Positions 42,470-51,125 of a DNA stretch of 64,000 bases are shown piece after piece; within the stretch, counting starts at the first letter, position 1; each line of letters starts with the position of its first letter. The notes beneath the pieces were generated by a model. It saw only the letters and a program-made list of their open reading frames with translations. It did no database searches and had not been told where the DNA came from. The position numbers and the translations under genes were made by a program. The stretch covers positions 1 to 64,000 of the forward strand of contig NZ_JAPMLP010000010.1 in assembly GCF_026410285.1 (NCBI RefSeq), given 5' to 3'. This stretch comes from Sulfitobacter sp. F26169L (lineage in GTDB: Bacteria > Pseudomonadota > Alphaproteobacteria > Rhodobacterales > Rhodobacteraceae).

Positions 42470-44230
42470 ATGACGACGCCACAGGCCGGAAAACCACGCA
42501 CCCAAGCCAATGCCGATCTGGCAAATATTCCTGAGCCACGCGGCAATCTGGCGCCGACTGACGGTTTATCGCACGTGCGCGGCCCCACATCGCCACCCCT
42601 GCTGGATGTGACCATCCCGCAGCTATTGCGCGGCACGGTTGCAAAGCACGGATCGCGCGACGCGCTTGTCTTTCCCGATCATCGGCTGACGTATGCCGAG
42701 ATGGAGCAGGCAGTCGATGCGCTTGCGGCGGGGTTTCTGGCATTAGGTCTGGAGAAAGGTGACCGTCTGGGTATCTGGTCGCCCAACCGGATCGAGTGGG
42801 TGCTGACCCAGTTTGCAACGGCGCGGATCGGTGTTGTGCTGGTCAACATAAACCCCGCATACCGGCTGGCCGAGCTTGAATATGCCCTTAATCTGGTGGG
42901 CTGCAAAGCACTGGTGCTGGCGCGGGAATTCAAAACATCAAACTATTTACAGATGATCCGCACCCTTGCGCCGGAACTGGACGCCGCGAAGCCGGGCAAA
43001 TTGCGTGCGGGGAAATTACCGGATCTGCGCCATGTCATATTGATGGGGGATGAGCAAAGCGTAAAAGGGATTTGGCCGTTTGATGGAATCCGGTCACTGG
43101 GGGGATCGCAGGAACAGGCGCGCTTAACGACAATCGAAGGCACGCTGGCCCCTGATGATGCAATCAATATCCAGTTCACCTCCGGCACCACGGGACGGCC
43201 CAAAGGCGCGACATTGACGCATCGCAATATCATCAACAATTCGCGTTTTACCATGGACAGGATCAGAGTCACCGAAGCCGATAAGCTGGCCTTGCCTGTG
43301 CCGCTTTATCACTGTTTCGGAATGGCGATGGGGGTGATGGGGGCGGTCAACAAAGGGGCTGCAATGGTGTTCACGGGCGAAGCATTCGATGCTGTGAAAA
43401 CGCTGGATGTCGTCGCCGCAGAGCGCTGCACGGCGCTTTACGGCGTGCCGACAATGTTTGTGCAGATGCTGCAAGAGCTGGAAGCCAAACCGCGCGATCT
43501 GTCATCGCTGCGCACGGGGATCATGGCGGGATCGCCTTGTCCGGTGAAGGTGATGAAGCAGGTCAATGATCGGATGCACATGGACGAGGTCACTATTTGC
43601 TATGGCATGACCGAAACCTCGCCCGTTTCAATGCAAAGCTTTGTCGATGATACAGTGGCCCAGCGATGCGAGACAGTCGGGCGCATTCACCCGCATCTGG
43701 AGGTCAAGATCGTGGATGAGGCTGGCCGCACGGTGCCTTTGGGCACGCAGGGAGAGCTGTGTACCAAGGGCTATTCTGTGATGAAAGGCTATTGGGCTGA
43801 TCCAGAGCGCACGGATGAGACGATTCGCGATGGCTGGATGCATACCGGCGATCTGGCAGTGCTGGACGAAGCGGGATTTTGCACCATTACGGGCCGCGTA
43901 AAAGACATGATCATTCGCGGCGGCGAAAACATTTATCCACGCGAGATAGAAGAGTTTTTGTTCACCCATCCGCAAATCAGCGAGGTGCAGGTTTTTGGCA
44001 TTCCCGATGAAAAGCTGGGCGAAGTTGTCTGTGCATGGGTGGTTGCCGCACCAAACGCCAACATTGATGGCGAGGCGTTGCGCGCATTCTGCAAAGACCA
44101 GATCGCGCATTTTAAAATACCCGTCCATTTCCGGATCGTGAACGAATTGCCGATGACAATCACCGGAAAGCCGCAGAAATTTGTCATGCGGGATATGATG
44201 ATAGCGGAACTGCGCCAAAAGCTTTCCTAG
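42470..44230 (+). CDS. AMP-forming acyl-CoA synthetase (FadD-like)
   Basis: ANL-superfamily acyl-CoA synthetase, 586 residues. It has FTSGTTGRPKGATLTHRN, CYGMTETSPVS, GWMHTGDLAVLDEAGF, GRVKDMIIRGGENIYP and the C-terminal MTITGKPQKFVMR with the catalytic lysine. Motifs match the FadD/AcsM-like group for aliphatic acids. It heads an operon with an iron-type alcohol dehydrogenase, a thioesterase, an ACAD10/11-like dehydrogenase and a kinase, so its acid may carry a hydroxyl group. AGAGGA precedes the ATG at 42470; the frame upstream to 42383 covers the operator and is not coding. Confidence 0.9.
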   Translation: MTTPQAGKPRTQANADLANIPEPRGNLAPTDGLSHVRGPTSPPLLDVTIPQLLRGTVAKHGSRDALVFPDHRLTYAEMEQAVDALAAGFLALGLEKGDRLGIWSPNRIEWVLTQFATARIGVVLVNINPAYRLAELEYALNLVGCKALVLAREFKTSNYLQMIRTLAPELDAAKPGKLRAGKLPDLRHVILMGDEQSVKGIWPFDGIRSLGGSQEQARLTTIEGTLAPDDAINIQFTSGTTGRPKGATLTHRNIINNSRFTMDRIRVTEADKLALPVPLYHCFGMAMGVMGAVNKGAAMVFTGEAFDAVKTLDVVAAERCTALYGVPTMFVQMLQELEAKPRDLSSLRTGIMAGSPCPVKVMKQVNDRMHMDEVTICYGMTETSPVSMQSFVDDTVAQRCETVGRIHPHLEVKIVDEAGRTVPLGTQGELCTKGYSVMKGYWADPERTDETIRDGWMHTGDLAVLDEAGFCTITGRVKDMIIRGGENIYPREIEEFLFTHPQISEVQVFGIPDEKLGEVVCAWVVAAPNANIDGEALRAFCKDQIAHFKIPVHFRIVNELPMTITGKPQKFVMRDMMIAELRQKLS

Positions 44231-44313
44231 TGACAGCTATTGCATAACCTTGCGTAACATCGGACCCTGCAATCTGGCGGGGACGGCGCCCCCAAGCAAA
44301 ATGGAATGAACAG

Positions 44314-45468
44314 ATGACACCGTTTACATTCAACACTACGCCTTCAGTCCGGTTTGTACCGGACGGGCTGAACGATCTGGCTGCCAGCGTTGGCAGCTTG
44401 CTGGGACAACGTATTGTCATCGTGACGGACCGCGGGCTGGTCGCAACCGGTATCCCCGATCGTGCGGTGCAGGCGATGACACAGGCAGGCGCGCAGGTGC
44501 ATCTGTTTGACAGCGTCGAAGCCGATCCGCCCGAGGCGATTATCGAGTCGGCAACGCAGATGATGCGCGACGTGGACGCCACGGGTGTGATCGGTCTGGG
44601 CGGGGGATCATCGCTTGATGTGGCCAAGCTGGCCGCTGCGTTGGCGAAAAGCGGTGCCACGCTGGCGGACAGTTACGGCATCGGCAATCTGGCTGGGGGG
44701 CGGTTGCCGCTCGTGCTGATCCCGACCACCGCCGGAACAGGGTCCGAGGTGACGCCGATTTCGATTGTGACGACAGGTGAGAATGCAAAGATGGGGGTGG
44801 TCAGCCCTGTAATGCTGCCCGATGTCGCGCTGCTTGATCCGCTGCTCACGGTTGGCCTGCCGGCGCATGTGACGGCGGCAACGGGCATTGACGCGATGGT
44901 CCACGCGATAGAGGCGTATTGTTCGGCCAGCCCCAACAACAACCCCGTATCGCGTACCTTGGCCTGTGAGGCGCTGCGCCTGATGGGCGCGGCGTTGGAA
45001 ACCGCAGTCGCAGAGCCAGACAATATCGCTGCGCGCTCGGATATGCTGCTCGGCTCATTGCTGGCGGGGCAGGCGTTTGCCAACTCTCCCGTAGCGGCGG
45101 TTCATGCGCTGGCCTATCCTATTGGCGGGCGGTTCAAGGTTCCGCACGGGCTGTCCAACGCGCTGGTTTTGCCGCATGTTCTGCGGTTCAACATCCAGAC
45201 CGCACCGGATGCCTATGCGCAGATTGCACCGCTGTTGTTCCCGCATCTGACAGGAGCGGTTGCAGATGTCGCGGCGGCGTTCTGCGACGAATTGCAGGCT
45301 CTTGCGTTGCGCTGCGGTTTGCCGGCCCGTTTGCGGGATGTGGACATCGGAAAAGATGCACTGGGGCCAATGGCTGATGATGCGATGCAACAAACCCGCC
45401 TGCTGGTGAACAACCCGCGCCCTGTCGAACGTGCAGATGCCTTCGCCATATACGAGGCCGCGTGGTGA
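44314..45468 (+). CDS. Iron-containing alcohol dehydrogenase
   Basis: Fe-ADH family enzyme, 384 residues, related to 4-hydroxybutyrate, 1,3-propanediol and maleylacetate reductase-type enzymes. It has IGLGGGSSLDVAKLAA, PTTAGTGSEVTP, the metal-ligand segments GIDAMVHAIEAYCS, AVHALAYPIGG and VPHGLSNAL. In an operon with acyl-CoA genes it may interconvert a hydroxy acid and its oxo or aldehyde form. The specific substrate is not visible. It differs from the other Fe-ADH in the window in length and in lacking its tryptophan-rich insertion. Confidence 0.9.
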   Translation: MTPFTFNTTPSVRFVPDGLNDLAASVGSLLGQRIVIVTDRGLVATGIPDRAVQAMTQAGAQVHLFDSVEADPPEAIIESATQMMRDVDATGVIGLGGGSSLDVAKLAAALAKSGATLADSYGIGNLAGGRLPLVLIPTTAGTGSEVTPISIVTTGENAKMGVVSPVMLPDVALLDPLLTVGLPAHVTAATGIDAMVHAIEAYCSASPNNNPVSRTLACEALRLMGAALETAVAEPDNIAARSDMLLGSLLAGQAFANSPVAAVHALAYPIGGRFKVPHGLSNALVLPHVLRFNIQTAPDAYAQIAPLLFPHLTGAVADVAAAFCDELQALALRCGLPARLRDVDIGKDALGPMADDAMQQTRLLVNNPRPVERADAFAIYEAAW

Positions 45469-45482
45469 GCGGGGGTGCCGGC

Positions 45483-45923
45483 ATGAACCGTGATGCTTAC
45501 CCCTTGACGCGCCAGATGCAGACGCGTTGGAATGATAATGATACATTCGGGCATATGAACAATGCCGTGCATTACCAGTTCTTTGATACGATAGTGAATT
45601 GCACGCTTGACGATCTGGGCTATGCGCAGGGCGCCGATCATCCGACCCGTTTTCTTGTTGTGGAAACAGGCTGCAAATACTTTGCGGAAATGGCGTACCC
45701 CGACTCTATTACCTTGGGGCTGGGGATCGCGCATCTGGGCAATTCTTCTGTGCGCTATGCCCTTGGCATGTTCCGCAATGATGACATGACGCCCTCTGCC
45801 GAGGGTCATTTCATTCACGTGAACGTGGACCGCATCACAAAGCGTCCCGTCGCAATCCGCGACGATCTAAAGCGGGAATTGGACGCGCTGAGATGGCAAA
45901 GCGGGCGTATGCCCGACACCTGA
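45483..45923 (+). CDS. Hot-dog acyl-CoA thioesterase (4HBT family)
   Basis: Small single-hot-dog thioesterase, 146 residues. The signature RWNDNDTFGHMNNAVHYQFFDT carries the catalytic aspartate of the 4-hydroxybenzoyl-CoA thioesterase/YbgC group. It would hydrolyse an acyl-CoA to release CoA, either as a salvage step or for the pathway end product. The start is uncertain: ATG at 45483 has GGGGGT upstream, while a GTG at 45465 overlaps the previous stop. No signal peptide. Confidence 0.85.
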   Translation: MNRDAYPLTRQMQTRWNDNDTFGHMNNAVHYQFFDTIVNCTLDDLGYAQGADHPTRFLVVETGCKYFAEMAYPDSITLGLGIAHLGNSSVRYALGMFRNDDMTPSAEGHFIHVNVDRITKRPVAIRDDLKRELDALRWQSGRMPDT

Positions 45924-46012
45924 GAAATTTGCGCAGTTGGCGTAAGCGCTGGAACACGCGCAGGATTGAAAATAGAAAACTGCCGGAATGGCAATGGGAA
46001 GGATAGCAGATC

Positions 46013-47203
46013 ATGAGCGTTTCTTTTGACAACAAGGGAATGTCCGAACGGGCTTTGGAAATAGCGGCCAAAGTCGAAACATTTGTCCGCAATACTGTTG
46101 CCCCCTATGAGCGTGATACGCGCAAGACATCACATGGCCCCTCGGACGAACTGGCAGCAGAGCTGAAGCAGCTTGCGCGCGAAGCGGGTGTGCTGACACC
46201 CCACATCCTTGGGGACGGTGATCATCTGACCCATCGCGAAACCGCTTGCGTGCTGATCCGCACCGGTCTGTCGCCGCTTGGTCCGCTGGCGTGCAATACA
46301 GCCGCGCCCGACGAAGGCAATATGTATCTGCTCGGGCAGGTCGGGTCGCCGGAAATGAAAGAGCGCTTCCTTGATCCGATGGTCCGTGGCGATATGCGTT
46401 CGGCGTTTTTCATGACCGAACCTGCCGAGGATGGCGGCGCAGGCTCTGATCCGATGTTGATGCAGACCACCTGCAAGATGGATGGCAACCACTGGGTGAT
46501 CAACGGGCGCAAGACCTTTGCCACAGGTGCCGACGGTGCGGGCATGGGCATTGTCATGGCGAAAAGCGATGATGGCGCTTGCATGTTCCTTGTCGATCTG
46601 CCGGACCCCGCAATCCGTATCGAGCGTGTTCTGGATACCATCGACAGTTCGATGCCCGGAGGTCACGCGGTGGTCACCATCGACAACTTGCGGGTGCCTG
46701 CAACGCAGATGCTGGGCGAAAGTGGTGAGGGATTCCGCTATGCGCAGGTGCGCCTGTCACCTGCACGGCTGACCCACTGTATGCGCTGGCTGGGTGCGTG
46801 TATCCGCGCCAACGAAATCGCCACCGATTATGCAAACCGCCGGATAGCCTTTGGCAAGCCGCTGGTCGATCACGAAGGTGTCGGTTTTATGCTGGCCGAA
46901 AACCTGATTGATCTCAAACAGGCCGAACTGATGGTGTATTGGTGTGCGGATGTGCTGGACACAGGCGTGCTGGGAACGGCAGAAAGTTCCATGGCGAAGG
47001 TTGCCGTATCCGAAGCGCTGATGCGGGTCGCTGATCGCTGTGTGCAGTGCATGGGCGGGCAGGGTGTTTCCGGTGATACAATCGTTGAACAGGTGTTCCG
47101 TGAAATCCGTGCGTTCCGTATTTATGACGGCCCGACCGAAGTGCATAAATGGTCGCTTGCCAAAAAGATCAAACGCGACTGGAAAAAGGCGCAAGAAGCA
47201 TGA
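46013..47203 (+). CDS. ACAD10/11-like acyl-CoA dehydrogenase
   Basis: Acyl-CoA dehydrogenase-fold enzyme, 396 residues, of the ACAD10/ACAD11/FadE36-like branch. Features are FMTEPAEDGGAGSDP, GRKTFATGA, the branch-typical RLTHCMRWLG in place of the usual helix, CMGGQGVSGDTIVEQVFRE and IYDGPTEVHKWSLAKKI, where Asp372 stands at the usual catalytic glutamate position. In human ACAD10/11 the same domain is fused to a kinase domain; here the kinase is the next gene, overlapping by four bases. In that system a hydroxyacyl-CoA is phosphorylated and phosphate is then eliminated in the dehydrogenase domain. The same role here is inference. Confidence 0.87.
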   Translation: MSVSFDNKGMSERALEIAAKVETFVRNTVAPYERDTRKTSHGPSDELAAELKQLAREAGVLTPHILGDGDHLTHRETACVLIRTGLSPLGPLACNTAAPDEGNMYLLGQVGSPEMKERFLDPMVRGDMRSAFFMTEPAEDGGAGSDPMLMQTTCKMDGNHWVINGRKTFATGADGAGMGIVMAKSDDGACMFLVDLPDPAIRIERVLDTIDSSMPGGHAVVTIDNLRVPATQMLGESGEGFRYAQVRLSPARLTHCMRWLGACIRANEIATDYANRRIAFGKPLVDHEGVGFMLAENLIDLKQAELMVYWCADVLDTGVLGTAESSMAKVAVSEALMRVADRCVQCMGGQGVSGDTIVEQVFREIRAFRIYDGPTEVHKWSLAKKIKRDWKKAQEA

Positions 47204-48270
47204 GTGGCGCGACCGCCGCTGAATCAAATACCGGCGTTATTCCTGTAAGAGAAGGGTTCGGCTTTGACGTTGCTGCGTTGGAAATTTGGATGCGGGAGAA
47301 CGTTGAGGGCTTTGAGGGCCCTTGCGAAGTGTTCCAGTTCAAGGGCGGGCAATCCAATCCAACCTATAAAATTGTAGCGCCCGGCGGCTCTTATGTGCTG
47401 CGGCGCAAACCACCCGGCCAACTTGCCAAAGGCGCGCATGCGGTTGACCGCGAAGCGCGTGTTCTAAGCGCCCTCGGCAAACAGGGGTTTCCGGTTGCAC
47501 GAGTCTACGGGCTTTGTACCGATGACAGCGTGATCGGCAGCTGGTTTTTTGTGATGGACATGGTTGAGGGGCGGATTTTCTGGGATGCGACCCTGCCGGA
47601 AGTACCGGCACCGCAACGCGCCGCCTATTTCGCCGAGATGAACCGCGTGCTTGCGCAGCTACACAGCATTGATCCCGATGCAGCGGGTCTGGGTGATTAC
47701 GGCAGGAAGAGCAATTACATCGAACGCCAGATCGCGCATTGGACAAAAAGCTATCTTGCCGATGCGGATGCAGGCCGTGATGCGGGTATGGACCGTCTGC
47801 TGTCTTGGCTGCCGGGCGCAGTTCCCGATGGCGATGACTGCACGATCGTGCATGGTGATTTCCGCTGTGACAACCTGATCTTCCATCCGAGCGAGCCGAC
47901 CATTCTGGCGGTCCTCGACTGGGAGCTTTCCACGCTGGGCCATCCGCTTGCCGATTTTGCCTATCACGCGATGATGTACCGCGTCCCGCCTGATATTGTT
48001 GCCGGTCTGGGCAATGTCGATCCGGCGCAGTTTTCACTGCCGAGCGAGGCGGACTACATCGCGCAATATTGCAAGAACACAGGCCGCGACAGCATCCCTA
48101 ACTACGAGTTCTACATCGCTTTCAATTTCTTCCGGCTGGCTGCGATCTTTCACGGGATCAAGGGGCGGGTTGCGCGCGGGCAGGCATCTTCGGCACATGC
48201 GGCAGATCGCGCGGCGGCGTTTCCACGCCTTGTGTCACTGGCGCTTGATGCGATGGAGGCATGCCGCTGA
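47200..48270 (+). CDS. APH-family kinase, probable partner of the ACAD10/11-like protein
   Basis: Aminoglycoside-phosphotransferase-fold kinase, 356 residues. It has the nucleotide loop FKGGQSNPTYKI, the ATP lysine region YVLRRKPPG, the catalytic loop IVHGDFRCDNLIF and the Mg-binding VLDWELSTLGHPLADFAY. The closest known context is the N-terminal kinase domain of ACAD10/11 and LvaA of the Pseudomonas levulinate pathway, which phosphorylates 4-hydroxyacyl-CoA. It is not an antibiotic-resistance gene by context. The ATG overlaps the upstream stop. No small LvaB-like partner gene is seen nearby. Confidence 0.87.
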   Translation: MSGATAAESNTGVIPVREGFGFDVAALEIWMRENVEGFEGPCEVFQFKGGQSNPTYKIVAPGGSYVLRRKPPGQLAKGAHAVDREARVLSALGKQGFPVARVYGLCTDDSVIGSWFFVMDMVEGRIFWDATLPEVPAPQRAAYFAEMNRVLAQLHSIDPDAAGLGDYGRKSNYIERQIAHWTKSYLADADAGRDAGMDRLLSWLPGAVPDGDDCTIVHGDFRCDNLIFHPSEPTILAVLDWELSTLGHPLADFAYHAMMYRVPPDIVAGLGNVDPAQFSLPSEADYIAQYCKNTGRDSIPNYEFYIAFNFFRLAAIFHGIKGRVARGQASSAHAADRAAAFPRLVSLALDAMEACR

Positions 48271-48290
48271 TCGCTGCTGCATCTCCCCGC

Positions 48291-49304
48291 TCAGGCGGGG
48301 CCGGTGCTGGCGCGGATAGCCAGATCAACCTCGACGTCCGCGGATGTGCCTGCGGCGGGGTTTGCAATCAGCTCCACAACCATTGATGCGGTTTTTGTCC
48401 CGATCTCTTCGATCGGAACACGCACGGTCGTAAGTGCCGGATGCACCAGCTTGCCGATTTCGATGTCGCCAAAGCCGGTGACAGACATCTGGTCGGGTAT
48501 CCTCAGCCCCTCCCGCGCGGCGGCTGACATAAACCCGAGGGCAAGCAGATCACTGCAACAAACCAGCGCGGTAGGCGCGACTGCCATCTGTTGAACCGCA
48601 CGAAATGCGGCGTCACCCGACGAAATCGAAAAGGGCATTTCCAGACGGCAATCAGGTGGACATTCCAGACCATGCGCCGACAAGGTTTCAATGATGCCGG
48701 ATATGCGCGCGCGCTGGCGTTCGTTGCCCGTTGTCGGGCCGGACAGGATTGCAAAGCGCCGGTGGCCGAGGCCGAGCAAATGGCGCACCGCGATCTGGCC
48801 GCCGGTCCGGTCATTGAACCCGACAAAGGGATGTGCCCCGAACGGGCTGTAGGACCATGCCGCAACGGTTGGAATTTCCGCACTGTCCAGCAAATGGGAT
48901 AATCTGGGGTGATGCTCGCTTCCGATCAGGACAAGCGCGTCGGCACCGCGCTCGATCAACCCCCGCGCCAGATCAAGCTCTACTTCGTCATCATATTCAT
49001 GGGACGCCACAATCAGGTGATAGCCCAAAGCCGCGAGCTGTTTTTGCAAAGCCTGCACAAAGGCGGCATAAATCGGGTTGCTGATGGTGGGCAGAATTGT
49101 CCCCACCGTTCTGGAGCGCCGCGAGGCCAGTGCGCGCGCAGTCCCGTCCGCGATATAGCCAAGACGCTGGACAGCATCCTTCACCCGCGCCAGCGTATCC
49201 GGCCGCACCTTGTCAGGTTCGGACAAAGCTTTTGAAGCGCTACCAATCGATACCCCGGCCAAAAGGGCAACATCCGAAAGACGCGGCTTTTTCTTCTTTT
49301 CCAT
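48291..49304 (-). CDS. LacI-family transcriptional regulator
   Basis: LacI/GalR regulator, 337 residues. The N-terminal headpiece PRLSDVALLAGVSIGSASKALS and hinge GYIADGTARALASRRS are followed by a periplasmic-binding-protein-like effector domain (GTILPTISNPIYAAFVQALQ, HPFVGFNDRTGGQIAVRHL). It is divergent from the GMC oxidoreductase/acyl-CoA operon, and a 20-bp perfect palindrome lies between them. A LacI protein controlling CoA-ester catabolism is less common than sugar control, so the effector may be a polyol, sugar-like or alcohol substrate of the GMC enzyme. The ATG at 49304 starts the canonical headpiece. Confidence 0.92.
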   Translation of the reverse strand: MEKKKKPRLSDVALLAGVSIGSASKALSEPDKVRPDTLARVKDAVQRLGYIADGTARALASRRSRTVGTILPTISNPIYAAFVQALQKQLAALGYHLIVASHEYDDEVELDLARGLIERGADALVLIGSEHHPRLSHLLDSAEIPTVAAWSYSPFGAHPFVGFNDRTGGQIAVRHLLGLGHRRFAILSGPTTGNERQRARISGIIETLSAHGLECPPDCRLEMPFSISSGDAAFRAVQQMAVAPTALVCCSDLLALGFMSAAAREGLRIPDQMSVTGFGDIEIGKLVHPALTTVRVPIEEIGTKTASMVVELIANPAAGTSADVEVDLAIRASTGPA

Positions 49305-49326
49305 AGTTATTCCCAAAATTCTAACA

Positions 49327-49381
49327 TGAAACATTTGACACGCTGTTGCAATTCATGTTTCAACTTGAAGCGCTTCAAGTT
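49327..49381. promoter_or_regulatory. LacI-type operator region between divergent genes
   Basis: AACTTGAAGC/GCTTCAAGTT (49362-49381) is a 20-bp perfect palindrome with the central CG typical of LacI-family operators. A second inverted repeat, TGAAACAT/ATGTTTCA at 49327-49334 and 49355-49362, lies next to it. Both are within 80 bases of the LacI gene start and 140 bases before the GMC gene. Confidence 0.75.
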
Positions 49382-49520
49382 TGCAGGATTTTCCGGATAT
49401 GTCCATTATTTTTACCGCAGTCAGAATGCCTGTAGGGATACAGCGCAGAGCGATGTTACGGCTGAACCTCGCACTGCCATCCATTCGCGCGGCCTGTCGT
49501 TTTGCTCCGCGAGATGCCTT

Positions 49521-51125
49521 ATGACCACCGATGTCTATGACTTCATTATCGTCGGCGCCGGTTCTGCCGGATGTGTTCTGGCCGATCGTCTGACGGAAGA
49601 CGGACGGTTCAAGGTGCTGTTGCTTGAAGCAGGGCCAAGCGATCTTGCCAGCCCGCATCTGCATTACAGCGCAGGGTTTTTCTTTGTTCTTGAAAACAAG
49701 AAGGTGAACTGGGTTTACCACACCAAACCCGAAGAGGGCACCGGAAACCGCGCAATGCTGTTTCCGCGCGGGCGGGTCCTTGGCGGTACCAGTTCGCTGA
49801 ACGGATCGCTTCAGGTACGTGGCCAGCACGAGGATTTCGACAATTGGGCGCGCATGGGTAACACCGGCTGGAGCTATGCCGACGTGCTGCCCTATTTCAA
49901 AAAATCCGAAAGCTATGCGGCGGGCGATCCTGCGTACAGGGGCAAAAATGGCCGCCTGATTGTTTCGGATTACGCCAACCACCACCCGCTGACGCAGGAT
50001 TTTGTTAAGGCGGGTCAGGAGCTGGGGCTTGAATACAACGCAGATCACAACGCTGCGACACAGGAAGGTGTCGGCTATTATCAGCAGACCCGATCAGGGC
50101 GTCTGCGGATGAGTGCGGCGCGCGCGTTTCTGAAACCCGCCAGGCGGCGGGGCAACCTGCGTGTCGAAACGGGTGCGATGATGACGGGCCTTGATTTTGA
50201 AGGCAACCGCGTGGGCGGCGTCACCTACACCCGTGGCGGCCAGTCGCACAGCGTGAAAGCGGCGCGTGAGGTAATTTTGTCGGCAGGTGCCATCAATTCG
50301 CCGCAGGCGCTCCAACTGTCGGGTATTGGCGATCCGGCGCATCTTAAATCGCTCGGGATCACGCCGAAGGTATCACTGCCCGGTGTGGGGCAAAACCTGC
50401 ACGACCATTACGTCACCCGCGTTGTGCGCAATGTCCATGGCCGTGTGACCGTCAACCAGCAGTCGCGCTTTCCCCGCGTGATCTGGGAGGTGCTGCGCTA
50501 TGCCCTGCGCGGTGATGGTATTCTGACCTATGCCGCCGGAAACGGTGTTGCCTTTGTGCGCTCCTCGGATGAGGTGTCGCGCCCCGATTTACAGCTATCG
50601 TTTGCCCCTGCCAGCTATGCCCAGGGGCGGATCGGTGCGCTTGATCCGGTTCCCGGCATGACCTGTGGCACATGGCAGTTGCGCCCCGAAAGCCGCGGCT
50701 CGGTTATGGCGCGCGCGTCCGACTGGCGCGAAGCACCGTCGATTGCCCCCAACTATCTGGATCATGAAACCGATCAGCGCGTGACGATTGCGGGCCTCAA
50801 ATGGTGCCGTGATATTCTTCAGGCCCCTGTGTTTTCGCAGATCGCCGGTGATGAAACGATCCCCGGTCCGGACGTTCAAAGCGATGCGGACTGGCTGGAG
50901 TATGCGCGCAATAACGGCACGACCGTTTATCACCCTGTCGGCACCTGCAAGATGGGGCAGGGGCCTGAGGCCGTTGTGGACGCTCAGCTTCGGGTGCATG
51001 GCGTTCCGGGTTTGCGGGTTGTCGATGCCTCGATCATGCCAACCACCACATCGGGCAACACCAATGCACCAACGATTATGATTGCCGAAAAAGCCGCAGA
51101 TATGATTATGGAGGCCGCCACATGA
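49521..51125 (+). CDS. GMC-family choline/alcohol dehydrogenase-like oxidoreductase
   Basis: FAD-dependent GMC dehydrogenase, 534 residues. Rossmann motif is DFIIVGAGSAGCVLADRL; GRVLGGTSSLNGSLQVRG is GMC signature 1; ILSAGAINSPQALQLSGIG is signature 2; the catalytic His is in YHPVGTCKMG and Asn in TSGNTNAPT. It resembles choline, polyethylene-glycol and aliphatic alcohol dehydrogenases. It lacks a signal peptide. It opens an operon of acyl-CoA enzymes, so it may oxidise an alcohol precursor that later becomes a CoA ester. The open frame upstream to 49326 covers the operators. Confidence 0.9.
   Translation: MTTDVYDFIIVGAGSAGCVLADRLTEDGRFKVLLLEAGPSDLASPHLHYSAGFFFVLENKKVNWVYHTKPEEGTGNRAMLFPRGRVLGGTSSLNGSLQVRGQHEDFDNWARMGNTGWSYADVLPYFKKSESYAAGDPAYRGKNGRLIVSDYANHHPLTQDFVKAGQELGLEYNADHNAATQEGVGYYQQTRSGRLRMSAARAFLKPARRRGNLRVETGAMMTGLDFEGNRVGGVTYTRGGQSHSVKAAREVILSAGAINSPQALQLSGIGDPAHLKSLGITPKVSLPGVGQNLHDHYVTRVVRNVHGRVTVNQQSRFPRVIWEVLRYALRGDGILTYAAGNGVAFVRSSDEVSRPDLQLSFAPASYAQGRIGALDPVPGMTCGTWQLRPESRGSVMARASDWREAPSIAPNYLDHETDQRVTIAGLKWCRDILQAPVFSQIAGDETIPGPDVQSDADWLEYARNNGTTVYHPVGTCKMGQGPEAVVDAQLRVHGVPGLRVVDASIMPTTTSGNTNAPTIMIAEKAADMIMEAAT

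Noticed and set aside
47200..48270. Aminoglycoside-resistance phosphotransferase
   Set aside because: The kinase fold is shared, but the overlap with an ACAD10/11-like gene and the acyl-CoA context point to a metabolic kinase.
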